64,000 nt of DNA from Anaerolineales bacterium. GTDB lineage: Bacteria; Chloroflexota; Anaerolineae; Anaerolineales; Villigracilaceae. Position numbers and translations under genes: made by a program. Of this stretch, positions 17,550 to 25,569 are shown piece by piece. The notes below the pieces were generated by a model. That model saw only the letters and a list, made by a program, of their open reading frames with translations, was not told where the DNA came from and did no database searches. Within the stretch, counting starts at the first letter, position 1; each line of letters starts with the position of its first letter. The stretch spans positions 62,001-126,000 of the forward strand of contig JACMLM010000035.1 in the NCBI GenBank assembly GCA_014379595.1, given 5' to 3'.

Positions 17550-17762
17550 TTAGTTGACGACAACTACGTTAGTAGCCTGCGGGCCCTTGGGGCCTTTCTC
17601 AACGGTGAATTCGACTTTCTGACCTTCTTCAAGGTTTTTGAAACCGTCACCCTGGATAGCGGAGAAGTGCACGAAAACATCCGCGCCGCCTTCACGAGCA
17701 AGAAAGCCGTAGCCCTTGCTTCCGTTAAACCATTTGACTGTTCCGAGAATACGTTCTGACAT
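17550..17762 (-). CDS. cspA: CspA-family cold-shock protein
   Basis: The 70-residue protein is a single cold-shock domain with RNP1 KGYGFL and RNP2 VFVHFSAI, starting [13 protein letters not shown]. It binds single-stranded nucleic acid and acts as an RNA chaperone. AGGAGG lies 7 bases before the ATG. A minus-strand terminator at 17825-17861 separates it from the DEAD-box helicase upstream, so it has its own promoter in the roughly 60 bases between, which could not be fixed. Confidence 0.95.
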   Translation of the reverse strand: MSERILGTVKWFNGSKGYGFLAREGGADVFVHFSAIQGDGFKNLEEGQKVEFTVEKGPKGPQATNVVVVN

Positions 17763-17824
17763 TGTTTGCCTCCTATGGCAACTTACAAAAAATTTGGAGG
17801 ACCCGGTTCTTTCGCCAGAACTCT

Positions 17825-17861
17825 AAAACAAAACGGCTCATGGATTGTTACCCATGAGCCG
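17825..17861 (-). terminator. Intrinsic terminator of the DEAD-box helicase transcript
   Basis: On the minus strand a 10-bp stem (17861-17852 with 17843-17834, CGGCTCATGG/CCATGAGCCG) with an 8-base loop is followed by TTTTGTTTT. It lies downstream of the helicase stop at 17995. Confidence 0.75.
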
Positions 17862-17950
17862 ATGGTTATACTTCCAAAGCGAACTTACTGGTATCCGTGT
17901 AAGTCACTACTTTATCATGACGATGGTGATGTGTCAATGATGACTTTTAT

Positions 17951-17983
17951 AAATCTCCGAGTTCTTAAAGAACTCGGAGATTT
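17951..17983. repeat. 33-base palindrome downstream of the helicase gene
   Basis: Arms 17951-17966 and 17968-17983 are perfect complements with a single central base. It lacks a T run on either side and shares the core TCCGAGTTCTT with the terminator at 14908-14950, so it may be a copy of the same dispersed palindrome. Confidence 0.6.
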
Positions 17984-17994
17984 CGAATTAACTA

Positions 17995-19680
17995 TTACGA
18001 CTTTACCAAAGTAAATTTATCTTTCCCGATTCGGTAATTGCCATTATGTTTGAGTACTTTCTCCACTAGATCTTGAGGCACATCTACATAAGTAAATTTA
18101 TCTTCGATGCGGATCTTGCCGATGGAGCTGCCAGGAATATCGGCATGATGAGCAATGGTACCAACGATATCATTCGGGCGAACTCCATTTTCCTTGCCTT
18201 TATTCAATTTCAAGCGGATCATACCAGCTTCATGCGATGTACGTTTATTACTTGAATCTCGATCTCCACGTTTACCAAACTCGCGCCTACCATCTCTACC
18301 TTGAGATGATTTGCCGCGACCAGAGTCACGATCACCACGATAAGATGAGCGGCTTTCGGAAACAACAACATCGGTCACATTTGCAACTGGGCGCTGCTTC
18401 TCATCTCCACGAGATAACTTCAAAGCGGCGGCTGCAATTTCCATTGGATCATGACCTTCTTCAACCAAACGCGCAACAAGTTCACGTTCGCGTTGATATC
18501 GTCCACGGCCAAGCCACACTTTCATTTGTTCCACCACTTGATCCTCGCGGTGCTGATGAATATCTGCGGCAGTAGGCAGTTTCCCAAGCGTGAGTGCCTG
18601 CTTGGTCATCTGTTCGATCTCGCGCAAACGACGCTTTTCGCGTGGCGCAAATAATGAAATGGCAATGCCTGTCTTGCCTGCACGACCTGTGCGCCCAATA
18701 CGATGGACATACACTTCGGCATCATCAGGCAGATGATAATTAAACACATGCGAAATATCGTCAATATCAAGACCGCGTGCGGCTACATCTGTAGCGACCA
18801 ATACTTTAATTTGACCAGAACGGAATCGGCCAAGAATTTGTTCACGCGCATTTTGTTCGAGGTCACCATTGATGGCTTCGGCAGGGAAACCACGTGAAGC
18901 AAGTTGACTCGCAAGCTGGCCTGTTTCCACGCGAGTGCGGACGAATATCAACGCACTGGTAATGGGTTCGATCTCGAAGAGATTTGTCAGCGCTGAAAGC
19001 TTATCGCCTTCGTGCACAATGTAATAGCGTTGTTCGATAGCGGATACGGTGAGAGTCGATTTTTTAATGGTGACAGATTGAGGGTCACGCATGAAACGGT
19101 CTGCGAGGGAACGAATGCGTACAGGAAGAGTCGCGCTGAAGAGTGCAGTCTGTCTTGTGGATGGAGTTGCAGAAAGAATTTCTTCCACAGGTTCAATGAA
19201 ACCCATGTTGAGCATTTCATCTGCTTCATCCAGCACAACAGTCTTAACCATACTGAGGTCCAATACTTTACGCGCCATCAAGTCAATGATACGGCCAGGT
19301 GTACCAACAACAATATCCACGCCGCGTTTGAGTTGATTAACTTGCGGGCCATAAGGTTGGCCGCCATACACTGCGAGCACGCGCACTTTAAGATGCTTGC
19401 CATAATCGTTGATGGCAGCAGCAACTTGAACAGCAAGTTCACGCGTAGGCGCGAGAACAAGTGCCTGTGGCAATCTTTGATGTATAAAGTTATGAAGAAT
19501 GGGGAGTGCGAAGGCGGCAGTTTTGCCTGTGCCTGTTTGGGCCTGACCAATTACATCCACACCAGTAAGCATGAGGGGGATCATATCGGATTGAATGGCG
19601 GTTGGCGTGATATAGCCAAGTTCAAGAATGGCCTGTTCCAATTCTGGACGCAGGTTTAAAGAAGTAAATTCGGTTGTCAT
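17995..19680 (-). CDS. deaD: DEAD-box ATP-dependent RNA helicase (CsdA/DeaD-like)
   Basis: The 561-residue protein has the DEAD-box motifs AQTGTGKT (I), PTREL (Ia), TPGR (Ib), DEAD (II), SAT (III) and HRIGRTGRAG (VI) in residues 1-375, a basic Arg/Asp/Gly-rich linker at about 430-485, and a C-terminal DbpA/CsdA RNA-binding RRM-like domain (about 488-561). Such helicases unwind RNA during ribosome assembly and cold adaptation. ATG 19680 is preferred over upstream starts because AAAAGGAAA stands just before it. It lies directly upstream of cspA in the same orientation with its own terminator. Confidence 0.93.
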   Translation of the reverse strand: MTTEFTSLNLRPELEQAILELGYITPTAIQSDMIPLMLTGVDVIGQAQTGTGKTAAFALPILHNFIHQRLPQALVLAPTRELAVQVAAAINDYGKHLKVRVLAVYGGQPYGPQVNQLKRGVDIVVGTPGRIIDLMARKVLDLSMVKTVVLDEADEMLNMGFIEPVEEILSATPSTRQTALFSATLPVRIRSLADRFMRDPQSVTIKKSTLTVSAIEQRYYIVHEGDKLSALTNLFEIEPITSALIFVRTRVETGQLASQLASRGFPAEAINGDLEQNAREQILGRFRSGQIKVLVATDVAARGLDIDDISHVFNYHLPDDAEVYVHRIGRTGRAGKTGIAISLFAPREKRRLREIEQMTKQALTLGKLPTAADIHQHREDQVVEQMKVWLGRGRYQRERELVARLVEEGHDPMEIAAAALKLSRGDEKQRPVANVTDVVVSESRSSYRGDRDSGRGKSSQGRDGRREFGKRGDRDSSNKRTSHEAGMIRLKLNKGKENGVRPNDIVGTIAHHADIPGSSIGKIRIEDKFTYVDVPQDLVEKVLKHNGNYRIGKDKFTLVKS

Positions 19681-19798
19681 TAGATTTCCTTTTGTCATTG
19701 CCATGAATGCAATGACACTAAACTTAGAAATGTTCTGACAACTCCACTTCACTTCCTTCTTGCCAACAAAGTTTACTTTTGCAAGTAAACCCGCCCAA

Positions 19799-19829
19799 CA
19801 AAAAAGCCCGAGTAGTGTTCATCGGGCTT
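19799..19829 (-). terminator. Intrinsic terminator of the EamA-transporter transcript
   Basis: On the minus strand an 8-bp stem (19829-19822 with 19811-19804, AAGCCCGA/TCGGGCTT) is followed by six T. It lies 80 bases downstream of the EamA gene stop. Confidence 0.75.
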
Positions 19830-19908
19830 CAGTTTAGAGTGATCAAAACAATTTCCCAAAATATTTGCTCTCCATTGAGAGCGGACAATAGTTTACCACA
19901 GAAATTTG

Positions 19909-20757
19909 TCAAATTGTCATCAGAACAATGGCTGTCAAAGCTGCAAGGATGCCGATCCACTGATTACGAGTGAGGCGTTCTTTGAGAAAGATCCATGCGA
20001 GCAGAACGGTTGAGCCTGGAAAAAGGGAACTGATCACTGCGGCTACGTCTAACCGACCTGTTTGCCCAGCAAGTATGAAAAATACATTTCCACAAATATC
20101 AAGCACGCCATTTAATGCGATCATCGGCAAAGCAGCCAATTCCACTTTCCATGGGACTCGGGCAATGAACATGTATACGACAATAAGCAATATACCGCCA
20201 AAGCGTGAGGCAATCATTGGCCATACGACTGCGCCTGTTTTCGTAGCTTCATGCATGAGGATAAAGTATGAGCCGAATCCAATGCCTGCAAGCAGAGGCA
20301 ATTTCAGGCTGGAGAGATGCGCGACGCGAAGCGTATTCGTTGCTCCACTTCCACTTTGAGAGACCATCCACACTGCGAGCAAGGCGAATCCAAATCCAAT
20401 AAAAGTTAATAATTCAGGCAGGCCTTCTATGAAGATCCCAGCGACAACGGGAAGTACCGCAGCTAACAATGCAGAGACTGGTGCCGCGATGCTCATCAGG
20501 CCGAGAGTCATGGAATGATATAAAAGCAATAAGCCGATTGACCCAAGCAAACCTGCAAGCATGGAAATGAGCCATACTCTGAGATCAGGAAGAGATTCGC
20601 CAACGATCATCACGGCTATGATAAGAACAACGATGCCAATGACCTCACCATAAAAAACTGTGCGGTACGCGCCCGACCTGCGCGATGCAAGCCCGCCTGT
20701 AAAATCGCCTGCACCCCAACTGAGCGCAGACCCAAGACCAAATAATATAGATAACAA
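19909..20757 (-). CDS. EamA/DMT-family transporter
   Basis: The 282-residue protein has ten hydrophobic spans in two EamA repeats, with GLGSALSWGAGDFTGGLASRR at the N-terminus and WIFLKERLTRNQWIGILAAL at the C-terminus, both typical. Family members export metabolites or amino acids. The likely start is a TTG at 20757, since GGGAG lies 6 bases before it and no ATG fits. It follows the CitE-like gene with a hairpin in between and ends at the terminator near 19800. Confidence 0.85.
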   Translation of the reverse strand: MLSILFGLGSALSWGAGDFTGGLASRRSGAYRTVFYGEVIGIVVLIIAVMIVGESLPDLRVWLISMLAGLLGSIGLLLLYHSMTLGLMSIAAPVSALLAAVLPVVAGIFIEGLPELLTFIGFGFALLAVWMVSQSGSGATNTLRVAHLSSLKLPLLAGIGFGSYFILMHEATKTGAVVWPMIASRFGGILLIVVYMFIARVPWKVELAALPMIALNGVLDICGNVFFILAGQTGRLDVAAVISSLFPGSTVLLAWIFLKERLTRNQWIGILAALTAIVLMTI

Positions 20758-20770
20758 AGATTACTCCCGT

Positions 20771-20796
20771 GGAATGCGGGCTTCAGTCCGCATTCC
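20771..20796 (-). repeat. Hairpin between citE-like and eamA genes
   Basis: A 9-bp stem (20771-20779 with 20788-20796, GGAATGCGG/CCGCATTCC) overlaps the end of the CitE-like stop codon and ends just before the EamA ribosome binding site. There is no T run, so it could protect mRNA or tune translation rather than end transcription. Confidence 0.5.
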
Positions 20797-21662
20797 TATT
20801 TTCCCGCTGCTTTTGCTCGCTCCAAAACTTTCTGTGCATTCTTCAACAACGGCATATCGATCATTTTACCATCCAAAGAGTATGCGCCTTTGCCTTCTTT
20901 TTGACTGGCTTCAAAAGTTTCGACAATGCGTTTTGCATAAGAAATAGATTCATCATTTGGCGTGAATGAAGTTTGGACAGGTTCCACCTGCGCAGGGTGA
21001 ATGATCTGCTTTCCGCTGTACCCAAGCTGTGCACCTAACTCAGATTCAATCTTCAAGGCTTCGATATCTTTATAATCAATGGTGACAATATCAATAGCCT
21101 GCAAATCATAAGCCGCGCAAGCGACAACCACGGCCTGCCGCGCATAAAGCAATTCAATTGCATCCTTGCTGCGCACCGCGCCAACAGAGGCAGCGAAATC
21201 TTCACCGCCGAAAATGATTGCATCCAAGCGCGGATGTGATGCAATCTCTTTGAGATTTAAAATCCCTTTAGCAGTTTCAATACCGATCAAAATCCGAATC
21301 GAATTAATTCCCCAACCGTGTTTTAATTCCGCGGCTTCAATGATCTTGCTCGCCCATTCAATGTGATCATAAGATTCAACTTTCGGAATCACGATCCCAT
21401 CAGGATGATATGGCAGCACGGCATCAATATCATCTTTCTCCCAACCTGAACCCACTGAATTGATCCGCGCAAGTTTTTCGCTTTTACCAAAATTCAGTTC
21501 CTGTAAAGCTTTGACAATCGTCGCCCGGGCTTCAGCTTTCTTGTTGACCGCCGCGCCATCTTCCATATCCATGCAAATGGAATCGACTCCCAAAGTAATG
21601 GACTTTGTGATCATCTTCCAGTTATCGCCTGGCATGTAAAGTAAAGCACGGCGTGAATGCAT
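20796..21662 (-). CDS. CitE-like / HpcH-HpaI-family acyl-CoA lyase
   Basis: The 288-residue protein has the CitE fold with ALLYMPGDNWKM at the N-terminus, the metal-binding DMEDGAAVNKK, and IGIETAKGILNLKEI, IFGGEDFAASVG and KQIIHPAQVEP. Family members cleave or form carbon-carbon bonds of 3-hydroxyacyl-CoA thioesters (malyl-CoA, citramalyl-CoA, HMG-CoA). In Mycobacterium tuberculosis the CitE-like Rv2498c lies beside MaoC and acyl-CoA carboxylase genes and acts in leucine breakdown; the same gene types occur here, so an (R)-HMG-CoA lyase role is inferred. ATG 21662 has AAAGGAAA upstream and overlaps the preceding stop by 1 base. Confidence 0.85.
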   Translation of the reverse strand: MHSRRALLYMPGDNWKMITKSITLGVDSICMDMEDGAAVNKKAEARATIVKALQELNFGKSEKLARINSVGSGWEKDDIDAVLPYHPDGIVIPKVESYDHIEWASKIIEAAELKHGWGINSIRILIGIETAKGILNLKEIASHPRLDAIIFGGEDFAASVGAVRSKDAIELLYARQAVVVACAAYDLQAIDIVTIDYKDIEALKIESELGAQLGYSGKQIIHPAQVEPVQTSFTPNDESISYAKRIVETFEASQKEGKGAYSLDGKMIDMPLLKNAQKVLERAKAAGK

Positions 21663-22150
21663 TAGGAGATTTCCTTTGAGTATTCCTGTTTTTGAAATTC
21701 CATTTTTACATCTCGGCTCGTCAACAAACATACTTGAACTGTATAAAACAGAAAAAAGATAGCCGATAGTAGAAAGCGAATAACAGGGCCATCAATTCTT
21801 AATGACTTATTGAAAATATTTAAAGTCCAGGATATAGATGTAAGCAATGAAAGATGTAATACCGACGAGATTATTAAAATAACAAGGAAGAGTCCTGATA
21901 ATATAACAGCAGGCCATAATACAACTAAAGCCCAGATACGACCTTGATTATCTAGCCGAAGAAGACAAAAGCCAACGTAGGCTTGAATTAACACCCCGAC
22001 CCATCCCATAACGTCAAATTGATAAGGTATTACGTAAGTGATGCCCATGAATCCAGTAGGCGAATGTGTTCCTGTTATTAACGCAATTAAGTCAGATAAA
22101 GCCTGTAGCAAGAAAAGTATACCTATGAGATAAATTCCTAATTTTCTCAT
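21662..22150 (-). CDS. Four-span membrane protein of unknown function
   Basis: The 162-residue protein has four hydrophobic segments (about 5-27, 46-66, 74-102, 128-148), a layout seen in small DoxX-like or hypothetical integral membrane proteins. Its TAA stop shares a base with the ATG of the CitE-like gene, so the two are translationally coupled. Base composition is more AT-rich than in its neighbours. No family was recognised. Confidence 0.6.
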   Translation of the reverse strand: MRKLGIYLIGILFLLQALSDLIALITGTHSPTGFMGITYVIPYQFDVMGWVGVLIQAYVGFCLLRLDNQGRIWALVVLWPAVILSGLFLVILIISSVLHLSLLTSISWTLNIFNKSLRIDGPVIRFLLSAIFFLFYTVQVCLLTSRDVKMEFQKQEYSKEIS

Positions 22151-22252
22151 CTTTTCACTCTATTATAGAGAAGAGCTCTTCTTGAATGCATAATATCTCC
22201 TAAACTAAATATTTGCCGATGATAGCATTAATCCTTGATTTACGTTACACGC

Positions 22253-22283
22253 AAAAAACCGCGAAGCATTTGCATTCGCGGTT
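22253..22283 (-). terminator. Intrinsic terminator of the FHA-protein gene
   Basis: On the minus strand a 9-bp stem (22283-22275 with 22265-22257, AACCGCGAA/TTCGCGGTT) is followed by six T. It lies 18 bases after the FHA gene stop. Confidence 0.8.
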
Positions 22284-22300
22284 CAGGATGTAAATAAAGC

Positions 22301-22891
22301 TTACTTGTTTTTATAAACTGGAGATTTGTATGTCACAACCAGTTTCAAACGACCCAGTTGAACAGTTGCCCCACTGGGCAGGTCATAGGCTTCGGCAGGG
22401 GTCAAGATTTTTCCATCCAACCAGGTGCCATTCGAACTGTTTAAGTCCATGATGATATATCCCTTATCGTTTGAACGGATGATCACGTGATGCCTGGAAA
22501 CACCCATGGCATATCCATTCGGTGATGTAAGATCTATAATTGGTTTCTTTTCACCCTCTGTTTTGCGGCCCAATACAACTTGTTTATCGGTAGCTACTTC
22601 AATCAGCGCGGCATTCCCAAGAAAATAAACCGCGAAACCGTTCTCAGGAGTAGCATACTGAATTTGGCTGTCGTAGGCAGTTTTTAGAGATCCTGTAAAT
22701 ATTAAATTCAAGGACCGGCCGCAGTGTCTGCAGGTGATCGAATTGGCATCATTACCCATTTTGCAAACAGGGCAAAATTTGATAAAAGATTGAGTACCGA
22801 TGACTTGAGTGTTTTCTTGAGTGTTTATTTGGAACCGTCCGTTTGAATCACAATTTACATACTTCAAGTCATATACTATATTAACCTTCAA
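22301..22891 (-). CDS. Zinc-ribbon/FHA-domain protein, start codon uncertain
   Basis: The C-terminal FHA domain reads VVLGRKTEG, GVSRHHVIIR, IIMDLNSSNGTWLDGKIL and SGATVQLGRLKLVVTY, so it should bind phosphothreonine peptides, probably from the Ser/Thr kinases of this locus. The N-terminus has a CPVC...CRHCGR zinc ribbon. It is a paralogue of the protein at 31561-32112. That paralogue starts with ATG right before STQS; here the matching codon is ATC (GTC-ATC-GGT-ACT-CAA), and upstream only TTG codons at 22867 and 22891 are in frame, without a ribosome binding site. The start has either been lost or moved. Confidence 0.8.
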   Translation of the reverse strand: MKVNIVYDLKYVNCDSNGRFQINTQENTQVIGTQSFIKFCPVCKMGNDANSITCRHCGRSLNLIFTGSLKTAYDSQIQYATPENGFAVYFLGNAALIEVATDKQVVLGRKTEGEKKPIIDLTSPNGYAMGVSRHHVIIRSNDKGYIIMDLNSSNGTWLDGKILTPAEAYDLPSGATVQLGRLKLVVTYKSPVYKNK

Positions 22892-22963
22892 AATTAAGCA
22901 ATTTATATTTGCTACTTGGAAGGGAGTTGCAACGTTTAAGAATTTACCTATAAAAGCAATAAG

Positions 22964-23461
22964 TTACAGATCAAATGAATGGCCTTTAGGCTTGGGTAAA
23001 AAGTCCAGCCGCTGACCTTGTTTCAAAAACATCGCTGTCCGTTCAAACTCTATTACTATCGTGCCATCAGATTTTTTGCCTGTGTGTTTGAATTTTATGA
23101 TCCCCGCATTCGCCCTCGATTTTGACTCGCGCTTTTCCAGCACCTCTGTCTCGGCATAGATCGTATCATTATGAAAAGTCGGGTTCGGATGATTGACTTT
23201 ATCGTAACTTAAATTCGCAATGATCGTCCCTTCGCTTAATTCAGAGACCGTTAAACCAACTACCAATCCTAATGTAAAAATCCCATTCACAATGCGCTGA
23301 CCAAACTCGGTGTTCGCTGCAAAATCCTCGTTCACATGAAGCGGCTGTGTGTTCATTGTCAGTGAAGAGAATAGTACATTATCCATCTCGGTCACCGTTC
23401 GCCCCGCCGAGTGCTTGAACTTCATCCCCACTTCCAATTCTTCGAAATATTTTCCAGCCAT
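22964..23461 (-). CDS. MaoC-family (R)-specific enoyl-CoA hydratase
   Basis: The 165-residue hot-dog-fold protein starts AGKYFEELEVGMKFKHSAGRTVTEMD and carries the MaoC hydratase pattern LHVNEDFAANTEFGQRIVNGIFTLGL, including the catalytic Asp/His region. It should hydrate or dehydrate a branched enoyl-CoA, by context 3-methylglutaconyl-CoA, on the leucine route (inference from the MccB, biotin carboxylase and CitE-like genes). ATG 23461 shares a base with the TGA of the biotin-carrier gene; GGAGG lies 4-5 bases upstream. Confidence 0.88.
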   Translation of the reverse strand: MAGKYFEELEVGMKFKHSAGRTVTEMDNVLFSSLTMNTQPLHVNEDFAANTEFGQRIVNGIFTLGLVVGLTVSELSEGTIIANLSYDKVNHPNPTFHNDTIYAETEVLEKRESKSRANAGIIKFKHTGKKSDGTIVIEFERTAMFLKQGQRLDFLPKPKGHSFDL

Positions 23462-23931
23462 CAATCCTCCATTTCGATCAGGATCTGCTCACGCTCCACA
23501 GTCTGTCCTTGCGTAACATGGACTGCTTTTACTTTACCATCCTTCAAAGCCTGAATGCGGATTTCCATCTTCATGGCTTCCATCGTTAAAAGAGTTTGAC
23601 TCTTCTTCACCACATCTCCTACACTCACAGCAACGCTTCGCACCTGACCTGGCATGGGCGCGATCAATCCCCCGGCATGATCGTGTCTGACGCCTCGTTT
23701 CGCACCCGATATTTTCGTCAACATCAATGTTTGACCGTTAATCGTCACCCATCGCTTCGCGCCATCCGAAGACACATAGGCTGTGACTCGCTTGCCATCG
23801 ATCAATAAATCCATCCTGTTATTTTCTGTGCGAAGAATTTTTACTGAAACAGTTTTTTCATTCAGGGTAGCTAAATATTCATTACCTGATGAATTGATTT
23901 CGATGGTTTGCGTATCAAAAGTTATTTTCAT
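23461..23931 (-). CDS. Biotin carboxyl carrier protein, split C-terminal part of a methylcrotonyl-CoA carboxylase alpha subunit
   Basis: The 156-residue protein has an N-terminal beta-rich part like the biotin-transfer domain of fused alpha subunits and a biotinyl domain (about 85-156) with the biotinylated Lys121 in TMEAMKMEI. In most methylcrotonyl-CoA carboxylases this segment is fused behind the biotin carboxylase. Here it is a separate gene beginning 94 bases after the biotin carboxylase stop, with a palindromic repeat in the gap. Its stop overlaps the MaoC start. Confidence 0.9.
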   Translation of the reverse strand: MKITFDTQTIEINSSGNEYLATLNEKTVSVKILRTENNRMDLLIDGKRVTAYVSSDGAKRWVTINGQTLMLTKISGAKRGVRHDHAGGLIAPMPGQVRSVAVSVGDVVKKSQTLLTMEAMKMEIRIQALKDGKVKAVHVTQGQTVEREQILIEMED

Positions 23932-23953
23932 AAAGTCTCATTAGTATGTCTCT

Positions 23954-24009
23954 CTGAGCGTAAGCGAAGAGTCTCGTTCACTGTGATAGAGATACTTCGC
24001 TACGCTCAG
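23954..24009. repeat. REP-like palindromic element splitting the carboxylase alpha genes
   Basis: CTGAGCGTAAGCGAAG (23954-23969) is complementary to CTTCGCTACGCTCAG (23995-24009) apart from one extra base; the centre holds 25 bases. It occupies most of the gap between the biotin carboxylase and biotin-carrier genes. Its CTTCG/CTCAG ends resemble the elements at 24799-24817 and 42388-42407. Confidence 0.7.
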
Positions 24010-24024
24010 TATGACACGGCTCTG

Positions 24025-25569
24025 TTAATTTCGATAATTATTCATATGCTTCCACGGGCTGAATGGATCAGTCTCATTTGAAACAGCAGGCTGTGAGTTT
24101 GAGCTAGCAAATGTTAAATCTGCAAGAGCGGCGGCGATCATGTGGAGTCCGACAGCTTGCTGTCGATTTTCCAGAAGCAAGCTTCTGGACTCCAAAGTAG
24201 ACTCCAAATTCTGTTCCACCCACCTTGTTGTGACTTTACCCTGAGCAAAATCATCATGCGCCAGCACGGCTTGCATGAAATCAATATTAGTTATAACGCC
24301 ATGGACAATGAAATCCCGTAAAGCAATTTGCATTTTTTGAATAGCTGCCTCACGATTCTCTGCATGGACAATTAACTTTGCCAGCAATGGGTCGTAGAAA
24401 TGAGTCACTTCTTTATCTTTGGCAAAACCAGAATCAACACGGATGCCTGGGCCATGCGGTTCGATAAATTGTAATAATTTTCCCGTGCTGGGTAAAAATC
24501 CGTTGGACGGGTCTTCGGCGTAGACGCGGCATTCGATGGCGTGTCCATGTTGAGTGAAGTCAGTTTGTGTGAACGGGAATTTTTCTCCAGCCGCAATTTT
24601 GATCTGCCACTGGACAAGGTCAATGCCTGCGACGAGTTCCGTGATGGGATGCTCGACTTGCAGCCTTGTATTCATTTCAAGAAAATAATAGCGCGACGTT
24701 TTTGGATCAAAGATAAATTCAATTGTGCCTGCATTGAAATAATTAACCGCTTTTGCCGCATTGACAGCAGCTTGCCCCATTTCTTCACGCAAGTCTCGCC
24801 CTGAGCCTGTCGAAGGGTTTGGAGTTAATAATATTGAAGGTGTCTCTTCTATTATCTTTTGATGCCTGCGTTGAACAGAACATTCGCGTTCAAATAAATG
24901 GATTAAATTGCCATGTTTATCGCCAAAGACTTGAAACTCAATATGATGGGCATCTACAAGGTATTTTTCGATCAATAATCTTTCATCGCCAAAGGAATTC
25001 AAGGCTTCGCTTCTGGCTGATTCAATCGCTTCGGTCAATTCGCTTTCAGCATTGACCACGCGCATGCCTTTTCCACCTCCACCTGCTGCAGCTTTGACTA
25101 GAACAGGATAGCCAATTTCTTTAGCGGCTTTTCTGAAATCATCATCTGAGTCCAAGCCTTCAAAACCTGGGACAGTTGGCACCCCTGCTTTCTTCATCAT
25201 TATCTTTGACTCAGCTTTATCACCCATCGCGCGGATCGAGTCTGCTGAGGGGCCGATAAATGTCAGTTTCGCTGATTCAACTGCGGCGGCGAAAGATGCG
25301 TTCTCTGAGAGGAAGCCATAGCCCGGGTGAATGGCATCTGCTTTTGAGTCGAGAGCGGCTCGGATGAGCTTATCTGCATTTAAATAAGATTCTTTTGGTG
25401 CGGCTTCACCAAGCAAGATGGCTTCATCTGCAAATTGAACATGCAAAGCATCTTTATCCGCTTCGGAATAGACAGCGACTGTCCCAATCCCCAGTTCGCG
25501 GCACGCCCGCATAATTCGAATGGCAATCTCACCACGGTTGGCAATGAGGATCTTGTTGAACCTATTCAT
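24025..25569 (-). CDS. mccA: Biotin carboxylase subunit of methylcrotonyl-CoA carboxylase (alpha)
   Basis: The 514-residue protein is an ATP-grasp biotin carboxylase: ILIANRGEIAIRIMRACRELG at the N-terminus, the ATP loop AAGGGGKGMR, HIEFQVFGDKHGN, ERECSVQRRHQKIIEE, EMNTRLQVEHPITEL and ECRVYAEDP. It carboxylates biotin on the separate carrier protein. Two palindromic repeats lie in frame: one gives about nine extra residues (NPSTGSGRD) after ILLTP, the other LESRSLLLENRQQAVG near the C-terminus. The last residues DPFSPWKHMNNYRN match the point where fused alpha subunits continue. The symbol is assigned from the linked mccB-type gene. It overlaps the PycTM-like gene by 4 bases (ATGA). Confidence 0.9.
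   Translation of the reverse strand: MNRFNKILIANRGEIAIRIMRACRELGIGTVAVYSEADKDALHVQFADEAILLGEAAPKESYLNADKLIRAALDSKADAIHPGYGFLSENASFAAAVESAKLTFIGPSADSIRAMGDKAESKIMMKKAGVPTVPGFEGLDSDDDFRKAAKEIGYPVLVKAAAGGGGKGMRVVNAESELTEAIESARSEALNSFGDERLLIEKYLVDAHHIEFQVFGDKHGNLIHLFERECSVQRRHQKIIEETPSILLTPNPSTGSGRDLREEMGQAAVNAAKAVNYFNAGTIEFIFDPKTSRYYFLEMNTRLQVEHPITELVAGIDLVQWQIKIAAGEKFPFTQTDFTQHGHAIECRVYAEDPSNGFLPSTGKLLQFIEPHGPGIRVDSGFAKDKEVTHFYDPLLAKLIVHAENREAAIQKMQIALRDFIVHGVITNIDFMQAVLAHDDFAQGKVTTRWVEQNLESTLESRSLLLENRQQAVGLHMIAAALADLTFASSNSQPAVSNETDPFSPWKHMNNYRN
24144..24193. repeat. Three-stem palindromic element inside the biotin carboxylase gene
   Basis: A 7-bp outer stem (24144-24150 with 24187-24193, GGAGTCC/GGACTCC) encloses two hairpins, CGACAG/CTGTCG (24150-24155 with 24160-24165) and CCAGAAG/CTTCTGG (24171-24177 with 24182-24188). 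It is translated in frame on the minus strand into the segment LESRSLLLENRQQAVG. The form is that of a dispersed REP-like element, not of normal coding sequence. Confidence 0.75.
24799..24817. repeat. REP-like element inside the biotin carboxylase gene
   Basis: CCCTGAGCCTGTCGAAGGG on the plus strand is, on the minus strand, CCCTTCGACAGGCTCAGGG. It differs by only a few bases from the intergenic element at 42388-42407. It is translated in frame as NPSTGSGRD, an insertion relative to the usual TPELR loop of biotin carboxylases. Confidence 0.75.

Noticed and set aside
17951-17983. Rho-independent terminator for the helicase gene
   Set aside because: The palindrome has no T run on the minus strand; the hairpin at 17825-17861 with TTTTGTTTT is the better terminator.
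19012-19659. 215-codon plus-strand frame inside the DEAD-box gene
   Set aside because: Shadow of a strongly conserved helicase on the minus strand; no coding features of its own.
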